Positions 16,445 through 25,729 are shown, counted from the first letter of the stretch. The stretch is DNA of 35,697 bases from Candidatus Gerdarchaeota archaeon (GCA_016840945.1 JAEORJ010000013.1:1-35697), one strand, 5' to 3'. The notes: generated from the sequence alone by a model not told the origin. Made by a program: numbers and translations.

Positions 16445-16469
16445 CATTAGTCATAGGAGGAGGATAATA

Positions 16470-16793
16470 ATTCCAAAATATAACGTTAAAATAACCGTGG
16501 TCAAAAATTTCTCACCAGAAGATGTTTTTGGTGAGAAGTTCTTTAGACCATCTGGGAAAGAAATAATATCTTGTGGTTACAAGGAAGGAAAAGAATTCAT
16601 CCTTGGTGATACTGGTGACATGCCTGAAGGATTTTGTCATCATGCTTGGCATGGAATCTATCACAAAGTAAACTTCATCCAATATGGTGGAAGTTATGAT
16701 GATTGGGCAGGTGAAGGTATTGATTATGGTGCCTGTCCAGATGGCATACGACCAGTGGTTTTCAAAATCGAACGAATTAATTCTAGTAAATAA
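16470..16793 (+). CDS. TIGR04076-family small protein, copy 2, apparently starting on ATT
   Basis: This paralogue of the preceding gene shares VKITV near the start, PEGFCHHAWHGI in the middle and CPDGIRPVVFKIERI at the end. No ATG, GTG or TTG lies at the expected start. An ATT at 16470 sits 9 bases after GGAGG (16456-16460) within an AGGAGGAGG run. It aligns exactly with the ATG of copy 1 (five codons before VKITV) and gives the same length, 107 residues. In-frame ATG 16398 or TTG 16434 would overlap copy 1 and add residues with no family counterpart. The CC pair of copy 1 is reduced to one Cys here. Gene order implies co-transcription. Alternative start ATA codons at 16464 and 16467 cannot be excluded. 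Confidence 0.75.
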   Translation: MPKYNVKITVVKNFSPEDVFGEKFFRPSGKEIISCGYKEGKEFILGDTGDMPEGFCHHAWHGIYHKVNFIQYGGSYDDWAGEGIDYGACPDGIRPVVFKIERINSSK

Positions 16794-16822
16794 TATTAAG
16801 GAAGTAATCAGGAGAACATAGC

Positions 16823-17641
16823 TTGAACATTGATTCGCATTTTCATACGAATGTCTATGAACAATATGAAGGATTATTAGAAAAAGCACTGTCAATATTA
16901 TCAAAAGAAAAGATTATCGTATTATCACAAAGTGTTGATCCAGAATCATACTCAAACACTTTAAAAATAGCTAAGAATTCTCCTTATGTCCTCCCTTTTT
17001 TTGGTATACATCCACAAGTAGCAAGTGAATTTACTGCTAGATTGGAATCATTAGAGAGTTTTTTCATAGATGCTATTGCTTTTGGTGAAATCGGTTTGGA
17101 TCACATGTACGTAAAAGATACAACACAATATCCTGAACAACAAAAATTACTAGAACATTTTTTTGAGTGGGCACAAAAAGACAATAAATTAGTTAATCTC
17201 CATTTAGATGGAGCAGAAGAAGAAGGTTTAGCATTACTACAGAATTTTAACCTTCGAAAAGTAATCGTTCATGGATATAAAGGGCCATTAAAAACTATGA
17301 ATGAATTATTAGACTTTGGCTGTTATTTCTCAGTAGGCGGGAATATGATTATGGATAAATTTCAAAATATCATATCTAAAGATGATTGGATTCTATATCA
17401 TGAAATAATTAAAGCAATACCAAATGAACGATTATTGGTAGAATCTGATGGCCCTTGTAGAATGGAACCAAATCCACCACTAGGCGCATATAGAAGTTTG
17501 CCATCATATATCTTTGAGGTACAAAATAAAATTGCTAGAATAAAATCATTTTCTACCTCTGAGCTTAAAACACTTGTTAATAATAATTTTTCTAGATTAA
17601 TCTCACATGATAAATATCTACAATCATATACTAAATTGTAA
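16823..17641 (+). CDS. TatD-like metal-dependent hydrolase
   Basis: This 272-residue protein is of the TatD amidohydrolase family. The visible metal-site motifs are HFH at 6-8, GIHP, GEIGLDH with the bridging Glu, HLDG, HGY and ESDGP near residue 210. Each sits at the expected spacing for the TIM-barrel fold, so it should be active. TatD enzymes are Mg-dependent 3'-5' exonucleases or related phosphoesterases, and archaeal relatives are less well defined. The usual HxR before the Glu-rich loop is replaced by HLDGAEEEG, a modest divergence. The start is TTG 16823, with GGAG 8 bases upstream. It is the third gene of the TIGR04076 operon (29-base gap), and a terminator follows. Confidence 0.8.
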   Translation: MNIDSHFHTNVYEQYEGLLEKALSILSKEKIIVLSQSVDPESYSNTLKIAKNSPYVLPFFGIHPQVASEFTARLESLESFFIDAIAFGEIGLDHMYVKDTTQYPEQQKLLEHFFEWAQKDNKLVNLHLDGAEEEGLALLQNFNLRKVIVHGYKGPLKTMNELLDFGCYFSVGGNMIMDKFQNIISKDDWILYHEIIKAIPNERLLVESDGPCRMEPNPPLGAYRSLPSYIFEVQNKIARIKSFSTSELKTLVNNNFSRLISHDKYLQSYTKL

Positions 17642-17645
17642 CAAT

Positions 17646-17700
17646 CGAATTATTAATAGCTAGTTTTTGTAAATGAAATAATTCGTTTATTAGTTTCTAA
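17646..17700 (+). terminator. Candidate terminator of the TIGR04076-TatD operon
   Basis: CGAATTATT (17646-17654) and AATAATTCG (17677-17685) form a perfect 9-bp stem with a 22-base loop. A T-rich stretch follows. Confidence 0.45.
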
Positions 17701-17791
17701 TAAAACTAAGCAAAAATTATAAAGCTTAATAACTACGAAGGTATCATTAACAAGTGAGAAGATTTCACCTTTCAACTAACATATAAGGAAA

Positions 17792-18394
17792 TTGAGAAAC
17801 TTGGGGTATTTTTTCAAATTATTAAAAACCACTAATTCAATATTTTTAGCTATATTTCTAATTACAGTTTTTATATTCGGATTTAGTAATCAGACTTCTA
17901 CCAGTGCCAATAGTATAGCTCTAAGTACTGTTGAGCAAATGAATAACGAACTCGAGCAAAATAACCCACTAAAAATGATCGACGATTCAGAAGTAGAAGA
18001 TCTGAAAATTAAAAGCGAAGAAGAATTGCAAAAATATGCTCTTATTAATAATTTTGAACTTGAGAATTATGGTTATATAAACGATATTGAAGTTAAAGAT
18101 GATGAAGTTGTTTTTTTGGCAACTGAAATTGGATTGAGCATTTATAACATCTCAGATCCGGAGCATCCAGTTTTAATTTCTAAAAGCTTTGCATCAATAA
18201 ATTTTGATTTAATATACTTGGATAATGACACTCTATTCATTGCTGGTTATTATTCATCTGATTTATTAATTATAGATATTAGCGATTTATCAAATCCAAT
18301 AATCCTCAGTACAATTTATTATGGTACAATGAGAGGATACTTTGTAGTAGAGGATAATCTATACATTGGTTATTTCAGTAAACTAAATGTTTAG
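17792..18394 (+). CDS. LVIVD/TSP3 surface protein, N-terminal part before in-frame TAG
   Basis: 200 codons from TTG 17792 (weak AGGA site; TTG 17801 is an alternative) to TAG 18392. The product starts with a signal peptide (about 10-38, hydrophobic core IFLAIFLITVFIFGF). An acidic stalk and the first LVIVD blades follow (DIEVKDDEVVFLATEIGLSI, then LLIIDISDLSNPIIL). The frame continues without change beyond the TAG into the 730-codon frame ending at 20614. The repeat pattern expects a Tyr at the TAG: LNV-stop-NIQNKSNPLLV matches VYNISNPxxP. I therefore read 17792-20614 as one 940-residue gene with a nonsense codon, caused by mutation, sequence error or readthrough. Alone, this piece would be an unanchored fragment. 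Confidence 0.7.
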   Translation: MRNLGYFFKLLKTTNSIFLAIFLITVFIFGFSNQTSTSANSIALSTVEQMNNELEQNNPLKMIDDSEVEDLKIKSEEELQKYALINNFELENYGYINDIEVKDDEVVFLATEIGLSIYNISDPEHPVLISKSFASINFDLIYLDNDTLFIAGYYSSDLLIIDISDLSNPIILSTIYYGTMRGYFVVEDNLYIGYFSKLNV

Positions 18395-18421
18395 AATATA
18401 CAAAATAAAAGCAACCCATTA

Positions 18422-20614
18422 TTGGTTAAGTCTTTAAGTTTTGAAGTATACTTTGATTATCTATTAGGGTATGATAACTATCTGTTTTTTATCGACCAAG
18501 ACGATATAGCACACATCATAGATATTTCTAATAGAGAATTACCAGTAGTAATTACAACTTATGATTTTCCATTAACAATTGATTTGGCAAAAATTAGTGG
18601 TGATTATCTATATGCTACAACAGGATCAACATTATTTCCTTTTGATATACACAATCCATTACAAATAATAGCTAAAGTGCCAATTAATTTTTCTCCAGCA
18701 AATATTCTGAATTTTATAATCAATGGTAATATTGCTTTTTGTTATACTTCTTTTCAATCAGGTTCTATTTATCTTATCAACTTAATGAATCCTGAATATC
18801 CATCTGTATTATATGCTCATGAAGGCTTCTATAGCACAGATACATCTAGCACTGTAGGTATTGCTATGATTAATAGCACATTGTATTTGTCACTTTATAG
18901 CAATGGTTGGATATCAGTTGATTTTCTTGATTTATCTTTACCGGTAGTAATTCAACATCATTATGCAGATACTCCACTTGATTTTGTAATTCAAGATCAA
19001 TTAGCATTTATTGAATACTATGATTTGGGTTTTAAAATCTATAATATTTCAAATTTTTTGGAACCAAAATTCATTGGATCCTTTTATCATGATAATTATC
19101 GTTCGCACCTAGTAGTTAATGGGAACTATAGTTATTTCTATGTCTCTACTGAAGGTTTGGTGATCTATAACATAACAAACTTAAAAGATCCAACACAAAT
19201 AGGACAATATAATCCTTTAATGTCCATACTAGAAATACATCAAAAAAATGATTACTTGCTACTTAAAGGTTATACTACAATTCATTTTGTAAATATTTCC
19301 GATCCGACTAATCCTCAACTATTAGGCGAACCATTTGAAATAGGAGTTTCAACGATAGCGCTATCGGAAATTTATAATGATTTACTATTTCTTGCCTATT
19401 ACTATCATCCAAGCTATTATATCAATGTCTATAATATTTCTTCATATGATAACGTAACTTTTCTTTCAACAATAGATTTTCTCTCAATACCATTAGATAT
19501 TAATGTCCATAATGATACTTTATATATTTTAGATATTTATGATACGAGAACTTATAGTTACAATATAACTGATGTTTATAATCCATTAGAAAATGGCTTA
19601 CTGGTAATGAATGAAAATTATAATGGCATTAATTCCATAATTGAAAATGATTTTTATTACATATACAACACATTTAACACCTTAATTTCATACAAGATTG
19701 AAACCAATGGCAATTTAACTATTTATGGTACAATGGATCTATTTGAAATTGATGAATCACATCAAATAATTGAAGGAACAGTCACTAATTCTTATCCAAT
19801 CTATATTACAAGTGATTATCTGGTAATAACTGGTCTAGATTCTGATTTTGATCATTTAGCTGATTATTTGGAAATTACAGTTTATGGTACAAATCACTTA
19901 AGTAATGACTCTGATAATGATTTGATTTCAGATTATTATGAGATACATTACTCCTTAGATCCCCTGAATGCTACTGATGCAGGCTTAGATTTTGATGGTG
20001 ATACACTTACTAATTATCAAGAATATCTGATAAATACTGATCCAAATGATCCAGATACAGATGGCGACTTATTGCGAGATGATGAGGAACTATTGTATAA
20101 TACTGATCCTAATGATCCAGATACTGATGGAGAAGGGCTTTCTGATTATGATGAAATATACCTTTATTTTACTGATCCTTTGAATCCAGACTCTGACTCC
20201 GATGGTTTAAATGATAATTATGAAGTAGTGCTTAGCCATACTAATCCCAATAATAGTGACACAGATGGGGACACTATGTCTGACTATTATGAAGTATATA
20301 ATGGTCTGAATCCATTGTTAGATGATAGGTTTTTAGATACTGATTTGGATGGCATAAATAATTATGATGAGTATCTACTTGGCACAAAACCAAATGATAG
20401 CGATAGTGACAATGATGGCTATACAGATTTAGAAGAAATAAATGCCGGTACTGATCCTCTTGATAGAGATGATTACCCAGAAGAAATATTGTATTCTACT
20501 ATAACCTCACCAGTTTCATGGTATGTTTTTGGCCCTACAGCAGTAGTTTTTCTTTTACTATTGTTTAGAAAATTTACTGCTACAAAGAAATCATCTAATC
20601 GGAGGAATGACTAA
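18422..20614 (+). CDS. LVIVD/TSP3 surface protein, main part after in-frame TAG
   Basis: This is the remainder of the gene begun at 17792, in the same frame. TTG 18422 is merely the first start-like codon after the TAG and has no ribosome-binding site, so independent initiation is doubtful. Residues 1-470 continue the LVIVD propeller (VHNDTLYILDIYD and similar). About 480-680 carry calcium-binding thrombospondin-type-3/EF-like repeats, with recurrent DxDxDGxxDxxE and TDPNDPDTDGD units. A transmembrane helix (about 693-715) and basic tail end the chain. The reading frame is intact over 730 codons and composition is normal, so any disruption is recent or tolerated. The next gene's ATG overlaps its TAA (TAATG) and follows GGAGG, implying translational coupling. 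Role: probable surface binding protein stabilised by calcium. Confidence 0.75.
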   Translation: MVKSLSFEVYFDYLLGYDNYLFFIDQDDIAHIIDISNRELPVVITTYDFPLTIDLAKISGDYLYATTGSTLFPFDIHNPLQIIAKVPINFSPANILNFIINGNIAFCYTSFQSGSIYLINLMNPEYPSVLYAHEGFYSTDTSSTVGIAMINSTLYLSLYSNGWISVDFLDLSLPVVIQHHYADTPLDFVIQDQLAFIEYYDLGFKIYNISNFLEPKFIGSFYHDNYRSHLVVNGNYSYFYVSTEGLVIYNITNLKDPTQIGQYNPLMSILEIHQKNDYLLLKGYTTIHFVNISDPTNPQLLGEPFEIGVSTIALSEIYNDLLFLAYYYHPSYYINVYNISSYDNVTFLSTIDFLSIPLDINVHNDTLYILDIYDTRTYSYNITDVYNPLENGLLVMNENYNGINSIIENDFYYIYNTFNTLISYKIETNGNLTIYGTMDLFEIDESHQIIEGTVTNSYPIYITSDYLVITGLDSDFDHLADYLEITVYGTNHLSNDSDNDLISDYYEIHYSLDPLNATDAGLDFDGDTLTNYQEYLINTDPNDPDTDGDLLRDDEELLYNTDPNDPDTDGEGLSDYDEIYLYFTDPLNPDSDSDGLNDNYEVVLSHTNPNNSDTDGDTMSDYYEVYNGLNPLLDDRFLDTDLDGINNYDEYLLGTKPNDSDSDNDGYTDLEEINAGTDPLDRDDYPEEILYSTITSPVSWYVFGPTAVVFLLLLFRKFTATKKSSNRRND

Positions 20615-22857
20615 TGCAGTTTACAAGAATTCACTTGAAAAATTTTATTGGTTGTTTTTTGATCTCCCTATTCTGCTTGACATTTTTTACTACAACACTT
20701 CAGATTGCTGCTTTTGTTAATAATCAACCAACGCGTATGAATACTGATGAGAAACCTACTTTTAACCCATATATTGCCACTAATTGCACAAAATTAGGCG
20801 AGTATGACGATAATTATGGTTTAGCTTATGACATTAATTTCTATTCTAGTGGTCGCAAAGATTATGCTTTGATAGCTAATGATATTGGTGGTCTATTAAC
20901 AGTAGATATAACTAATCCTAAAGAACCTTCAGTAGTTCACCAAATGTTTGATGGTACCTATATTAATACTATAGCAATTGCTGAGCATTATGTTTTCTTA
21001 TCAGGTCAAGGTGGTGACTTTATTGTTATTGATATAGATGATATTGATGAACCAGCAGTTGTTTATTATAATATTTCAATCTTTAATCCTTTTTATGAGG
21101 AAATAACAATTATTGGTGATAATTTACTTTGCGCTTGTAGTGACGGTGTGTACCGATATGATATTTCCGATAGAACTACTCCTATTTTTATTGAAAAAAT
21201 ATTTAGCGGTTCTTTTTATATGGATATGGTAATTCAAAATGATCTTGTCTTTTATGTTTATGATAGTAATTTGATTTGTGTTAATACTTCAAATAATGAT
21301 TTTGCTGTTTTATCAGCTTATGATATGGATTATTTTATTCTTGAAATGGTAATAAAGAACGATCTACTCTTTACAAGTTCATTACTTGGATATTTGGGAG
21401 TATATGATATTAGTAATCATTCAGAACCAATTCTGATAAATCACATACTTGATAGTGATTTATTATTCATAGACTTCCTATTAATTGATGAAACAATTGG
21501 GTATATTTTATCTGCTTATACAGGGATAATAATCTTTGATTATTCTAATCCTGAAAATATTACTCTAATTGATAGGATAGATGAACCTGGTCAATGCCCT
21601 AAATTTGAGCTATATAAAAAGCATCTTTATGTTTTAGATCAAATTGATGGATTAGAAATTTATTCAACTAAAGTTTTGGAGAAACCTCAATTAATTTCAC
21701 GGTTACTTTATGGTGGAGAATCAAATGCTATTGCTATGAAAGGGGATTATATATTCATAGCTGATGGATATAATGGCTTGGAAATTTTACATCTAAAAAA
21801 CGGCTATGTTCTTGAACATGTTATAACAATTAGTACCCGTATTCGTTGTGATAGGATTTTCATTAATGGTGATTATTGTTATCTTATATCAACTTATAGA
21901 GGATTATTATACACCTATGATATCTCCAATCCTAAAAATCCAATTTATATTAGTACCCAAGAACTTGATTTTATGGGTGCGACATATTATAACATCATAT
22001 ATCTGGACATTCAAAATGATACATTATATCTTGGATTTAGATCAAGCTCTGAAACAACAATCTTTATAATTGATTTAACCAACAAAACAAATTTCTTAGT
22101 GCAAGATATTTACATATTACCCTATTATTTTAGGGATATGTTAGTCGTTGATAATTATCTCTATTGTACTGGTTACTTTTCTTTGATGATTTTTGATTTA
22201 ACTCCTGAAAATAATCTGTTATCTGCCGCTATGATATCTGATTATTCATATGATATAGCCTTTGAAAACAATAGTTTGTTTATAGCTACATACAATGGAA
22301 TTATGTGCTTTAATGTTACTGATAAAACATCACCCGAGTTAATTTTTGCCACTATTTCCATCGTAGGCGAAGATCCCACTAACCTCAATAGGTTATTTAT
22401 TCATGATGATTTTCTATGTATATCCAGTGCATATGTTAATAGACTCTATATCATTAATATAGCATCAATTACAAATCCTTATCTAGAAGCAACCTATGAA
22501 CCAAATAATACACGTATAATAGATGTATATTTCAAGGATGACCTTATTTTCTTAGCTTGTGGATTAACTGATCTATCAATCATTCAACTTGATCGATTGA
22601 TTACTACTCCACCCATCCCCTTGATAATTGGTTCTGTTTCCGGGAGCGTAGTTCTTATCATTGCGGTACCAGTTATAGTTCTATCAGCTAAAAAATTTAA
22701 AAATAGACCAAAATCAATAATTGAAGAACCTGAGATTAAACCTAAAATCCCGAGAAGTGTTGATGAAATAGAAACTGAAGTTGAGATTTCCCCCGAGGAT
22801 TTTGATAATCAAGAAATGTTTGAATTTGCTCAGGAGATATTTGATCAAGATGATTAA
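20614..22857 (+). CDS. LVIVD-repeat membrane-anchored surface protein with acidic cytosolic tail
   Basis: 747 residues. A signal segment (about 10-32) is followed by LVIVD-type blades across about 60-655 (recurring IFIADGYNGLEIL, YDISNPKNPIYI). One transmembrane helix lies at about 668-692. The C-terminal tail of about 55 residues is cytosolic and strongly acidic, ending FAQEIFDQDD, unlike the short basic tails of the other two LVIVD proteins here. It could dock an intracellular partner. GGAGG at 20601-20605 is 8 bases before the ATG, which shares its A with the previous stop. The two proteins may form a surface pair. A clear terminator follows. Ligand unknown. Confidence 0.85.
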   Translation: MQFTRIHLKNFIGCFLISLFCLTFFTTTLQIAAFVNNQPTRMNTDEKPTFNPYIATNCTKLGEYDDNYGLAYDINFYSSGRKDYALIANDIGGLLTVDITNPKEPSVVHQMFDGTYINTIAIAEHYVFLSGQGGDFIVIDIDDIDEPAVVYYNISIFNPFYEEITIIGDNLLCACSDGVYRYDISDRTTPIFIEKIFSGSFYMDMVIQNDLVFYVYDSNLICVNTSNNDFAVLSAYDMDYFILEMVIKNDLLFTSSLLGYLGVYDISNHSEPILINHILDSDLLFIDFLLIDETIGYILSAYTGIIIFDYSNPENITLIDRIDEPGQCPKFELYKKHLYVLDQIDGLEIYSTKVLEKPQLISRLLYGGESNAIAMKGDYIFIADGYNGLEILHLKNGYVLEHVITISTRIRCDRIFINGDYCYLISTYRGLLYTYDISNPKNPIYISTQELDFMGATYYNIIYLDIQNDTLYLGFRSSSETTIFIIDLTNKTNFLVQDIYILPYYFRDMLVVDNYLYCTGYFSLMIFDLTPENNLLSAAMISDYSYDIAFENNSLFIATYNGIMCFNVTDKTSPELIFATISIVGEDPTNLNRLFIHDDFLCISSAYVNRLYIINIASITNPYLEATYEPNNTRIIDVYFKDDLIFLACGLTDLSIIQLDRLITTPPIPLIIGSVSGSVVLIIAVPVIVLSAKKFKNRPKSIIEEPEIKPKIPRSVDEIETEVEISPEDFDNQEMFEFAQEIFDQDD

Positions 22858-22868
22858 TAGCTTGATTT

Positions 22869-22922
22869 AAGTATAGTGTGTAAATCTCTTGTTCTTTGCA
22901 CTATACTTTTATTCTTATTTTC
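22869..22922 (+). terminator. Terminator of the LVIVD pair
   Basis: AAGTATAGTG (22869-22878) pairs perfectly with CACTATACTT (22899-22908). A T-rich run (TTATTCTTATTTTC) follows. Confidence 0.65.
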
Positions 22923-22947
22923 TTAGTAATATTTTTGTGAATTTAGT

Positions 22948-24012
22948 GTGAAGCGAAAGCAATTCGGTGTTGAATGGTTTGCTTTAATCACAGCTATATG
23001 CTGGGGTTCAGGATCATTCTTTGGCAAACGAGCAATGAAAATAGGTCATCTATCAGCTTTGGTAGGCATTACCCTTCGAACTGCTTTAGCATTGATACTA
23101 TTCTTGTTTTTATTATTAGTATTTGGTCGAAAATTAAAAATTAATTTAGGCAAGGAATTAGCTAATGCTTGGAAAACATCGAAAAGTGGATTATTCCAAA
23201 TAATCATTTTTGAAGGTGTTCTAGCAGGTGCTATTGGTATGTTTCTCTACTATCTAGCAATTTCTGGTGGAGAATTATCCCTTGTGATGCCGCTTGCCTT
23301 TCTTTCACCTTTTTGGGGTACTTTGTTAGCAATTGGTTTTCGAGATGAAAAAATAACTTTTCAACGAACAGCTGGCTTGCTTCTAACGCTATCAGGTATC
23401 TTCATCATAACTTCAAGGATGTTTACACTTGAGGAATTACTCCAATGGCGAATTGAATATGTTGCATTATTAACCGGTATCTGTTGGGGGATTGGTTCAT
23501 TTTTTGGAAAGAAAGGAATGAAAAAAGCATCTATCTCCCCTTTTGTTGGGATAACCATTCGCTCAGCAGTATCGCTAGTAGTTTTATTGATTGCTGTTTT
23601 TACATTAGGGCCATCATTACTTGATTCCCATATAATTGCCGAGCTGAAGTGGATATTAACAAATAAGATAGGGCAATTTTTCCTCATTCTATTATTTGAA
23701 GGAATTATTGCTGGTTTTATAGGGATGTCAACTTATTATTACGCAATTAGAAAGGGTGATCTTTCATTGGTTATGCCTCTTGCTTTTACCTCGCCTTTTT
23801 GGGGGACACTGTTTGCTTTAATTGAAGGTTCAGAAAGCTTTTCATATCAACGATTAGCAGGAATGACCTTTATCATCTATGGTATAATCTTCATATCTTC
23901 TATCAATGTTTACAAACCAATTATCCTTGTGCCTATATCAATTGATAAAATAAAAGTGGTTGAAAGAAATTCTAATGGTCAAAATAATATTCTTCTAAAT
24001 AATAAACATTGA
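22948..24012 (+). CDS. EamA/DMT-superfamily transporter
   Basis: This 354-residue integral membrane protein has ten predicted helices and two EamA repeats. The repeats are unusually similar: CWGSGSFFGKRAMK and CWGIGSFFGKKGMK open each half. LVGITLRTA matches FVGITIRSA, and LSLVMPLAF followed by SPFWGTL recurs in both. This points to a drug/metabolite transporter fold, which typically exports or imports small metabolites, amino acids or nucleotide precursors. Substrate is not predictable. The initiation codon is GTG 22948 with no upstream ribosome-binding site, so translation may be leaderless. The C-terminal 40 residues are a hydrophilic tail beyond the last helix. Neighbours give no substrate clue. 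Confidence 0.85.
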   Translation: MKRKQFGVEWFALITAICWGSGSFFGKRAMKIGHLSALVGITLRTALALILFLFLLLVFGRKLKINLGKELANAWKTSKSGLFQIIIFEGVLAGAIGMFLYYLAISGGELSLVMPLAFLSPFWGTLLAIGFRDEKITFQRTAGLLLTLSGIFIITSRMFTLEELLQWRIEYVALLTGICWGIGSFFGKKGMKKASISPFVGITIRSAVSLVVLLIAVFTLGPSLLDSHIIAELKWILTNKIGQFFLILLFEGIIAGFIGMSTYYYAIRKGDLSLVMPLAFTSPFWGTLFALIEGSESFSYQRLAGMTFIIYGIIFISSINVYKPIILVPISIDKIKVVERNSNGQNNILLNNKH

Positions 24013-24084
24013 ACATTGCGATAAATAATTAATTTTATAATATCGATTACATAATATCTTGTGAGAACTTTTGGGTAGAGTAAA

Positions 24085-24741
24085 ATGGTATTTGATTTAA
24101 TTGAACTTTTAAAAAATAACGAGCTTAAAATACCTACTAAAAAATTAGCACCAAATAATTTTTGGGAAAAAGAGAGTAGGATTTTCTTACGACTATTAAT
24201 TATTGAATTGATTTTTGGAGTAATAACCGCTGGAGGAATAACTTTTATTATAGCTTCTAATAGGGGCTGGTTAACAGGTTTGAGTGCTAATACCTTTCTA
24301 ACAGTAATATTTTACTTAATTTATATAATTATAATAATCTCATTACTTTATATCTCTCTTCTAGGACCTGGAACATTGATGTATGCATTTATGTATAAAG
24401 TCACTCGTTATAATAAAATTAAAACTCTAAAGGATGAAGGAAAGTATTTCGAAATAATTAGTATGGTAAATGAAGGAAAATATCACATACCAAAATTAAT
24501 TTTCACGTTACCAATATCTTTTGTCTATAACGACCCTCGGTGTTTATTGGCAGCTTTATCAGAATTTAACGAGAAAAATGTCGAGGAAGCACTATTAACA
24601 CTTATACGAGAAAAACCTAGAATTCGTAGGTTTGCTTTGGAAGCTTTAGGTGTTCTTGCGGTAAAAAATGGTTTTGAGTACTTCGAAGATTATTTTGCTT
24701 ATCTTGAAAATAGACGGAAGGATGCATTACAAAAATTATAA
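24085..24741 (+). CDS. Two-helix membrane protein of unknown function
   Basis: 218 residues, not recognised. A short cytosolic N-terminus precedes two transmembrane helices (about 32-58 and 68-102, the second long and Ile/Leu-rich). The C-terminal 110 residues are charged and soluble, with helical repeats (CLLAALSEFNEKNVEEALLT, then RRFALEALGVLAVKNG) resembling a small HEAT-like or tetratricopeptide-type scaffold. Such an arrangement fits a membrane-tethered protein-interaction domain. A GGGTAGAG sequence lies upstream of the ATG. The gene is followed by T-rich DNA and then another unknown gene in the same direction. A short HEAT-like array is my reading of the spacing and needs profile comparison. 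Confidence 0.6.
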   Translation: MVFDLIELLKNNELKIPTKKLAPNNFWEKESRIFLRLLIIELIFGVITAGGITFIIASNRGWLTGLSANTFLTVIFYLIYIIIIISLLYISLLGPGTLMYAFMYKVTRYNKIKTLKDEGKYFEIISMVNEGKYHIPKLIFTLPISFVYNDPRCLLAALSEFNEKNVEEALLTLIREKPRIRRFALEALGVLAVKNGFEYFEDYFAYLENRRKDALQKL

Positions 24742-24844
24742 TTTTTATTAGTCTTTTTTCTTACCTATTTCTAACTTCCAATTTTTTCTTATATTATAAA
24801 TTTAAAAGAAAGAAGATATAATATTATAATTAATGTAAATTACA

Positions 24845-25729
24845 TTGGGGGTGGAATTTTTAACTAGTTTAGATAATGATAAAAGGGCAGAAATAATAGA
24901 GTTAGTAAAAACTCAAAAAAAGGCTAAAATTAGTTGGATAGCTACTATAACACAAGTATCTGAGGATGCAATTATTGATGCTGCGGAAAAAATGGACTTG
25001 TTAATAGAAGACGATTACATTTTGATTCCCTCTGAATCAAAAAAACATAAAGTCAGTGATACTGTTTTAGCCAAACGAGAACAAATAATTGAAGAGATAA
25101 TAAGTAATCGCTATTATAGTTATAATCCTGGTGTAATGGCTGCTAGTGTAATTGATAATGTTCAATCTTTTTTCGATGGTTTTATAATCACTGACTTGAT
25201 TGCCAGAAGTGTTCTTAATAAGGCTAAAGATGAAGTGCAAAAAAGACTTTATAATATAGTAACATTTGATGGAAATGTTGTAACAGTTCGCTATAGCGAT
25301 GCTATGAGAATAATCGAATCTATGAAGAATGAATTCAGAAGAATACCCGATGAAATGTTACGTTTGCATATCACTATTAAGAAATATTTTGAATTTCTTG
25401 TTCTTCCTAAGATAAAGGATCTGCTTTCTTTTGATGAACTAAATAAACTTCGGTTGCAAATTGAAATAGAAGACAATAGAGTACAAAATTTAGCGATACA
25501 AGCAGCTCAAAATAGTATAATTGATCAGACTATGAAACGAAAGAAAATAACAAGTGTTACTTTTTTAACACCTAATGGTACACCTGAAGTTGTTGAACCA
25601 AATCGGATTGAACTTTTTATTAAACAATTAATAAATCTCTATCAATTTGAATTTCGTAAGCAATTCTATGAGCAGCAAAACTTCCTAACTGAGCTAACAA
25701 ATCAACAAGCTAAAATGACTGAAAAATAG
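24845..25729 (+). CDS. Mostly helical protein with winged-helix-like N-terminus, function unknown
   Basis: 294 residues, no signal peptide or membrane helix. The first 65 residues have winged-helix character (KRAEIIELVKTQKKAKISWI, then DAIIDAAEKMDLLIEDDYIL). The rest is predicted helical with many charged residues and a Gln/Glu-rich C-terminus suited to a coiled coil. The segment EEIISNRYYSYNPGVMAASV is distinctive but I cannot place it. The start is TTG 24845, about 25 bases after a TATA-like stretch, hence probably leaderless. GTG 24851 is possible. It converges with the Arf-like GTPase gene, with just 35 bases between stops, a 7-bp hairpin (25747-25764) acting as a possible two-way terminator. 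A link to the GTPase is only positional. Confidence 0.6.
   Translation: MGVEFLTSLDNDKRAEIIELVKTQKKAKISWIATITQVSEDAIIDAAEKMDLLIEDDYILIPSESKKHKVSDTVLAKREQIIEEIISNRYYSYNPGVMAASVIDNVQSFFDGFIITDLIARSVLNKAKDEVQKRLYNIVTFDGNVVTVRYSDAMRIIESMKNEFRRIPDEMLRLHITIKKYFEFLVLPKIKDLLSFDELNKLRLQIEIEDNRVQNLAIQAAQNSIIDQTMKRKKITSVTFLTPNGTPEVVEPNRIELFIKQLINLYQFEFRKQFYEQQNFLTELTNQQAKMTEK

Noticed and set aside
18392..18394. TAG read as pyrrolysine
   Set aside because: TAG is used as a normal stop in several nearby genes, the protein is not a methyltransferase, and the repeat pattern expects Tyr; retained only as a remote option.
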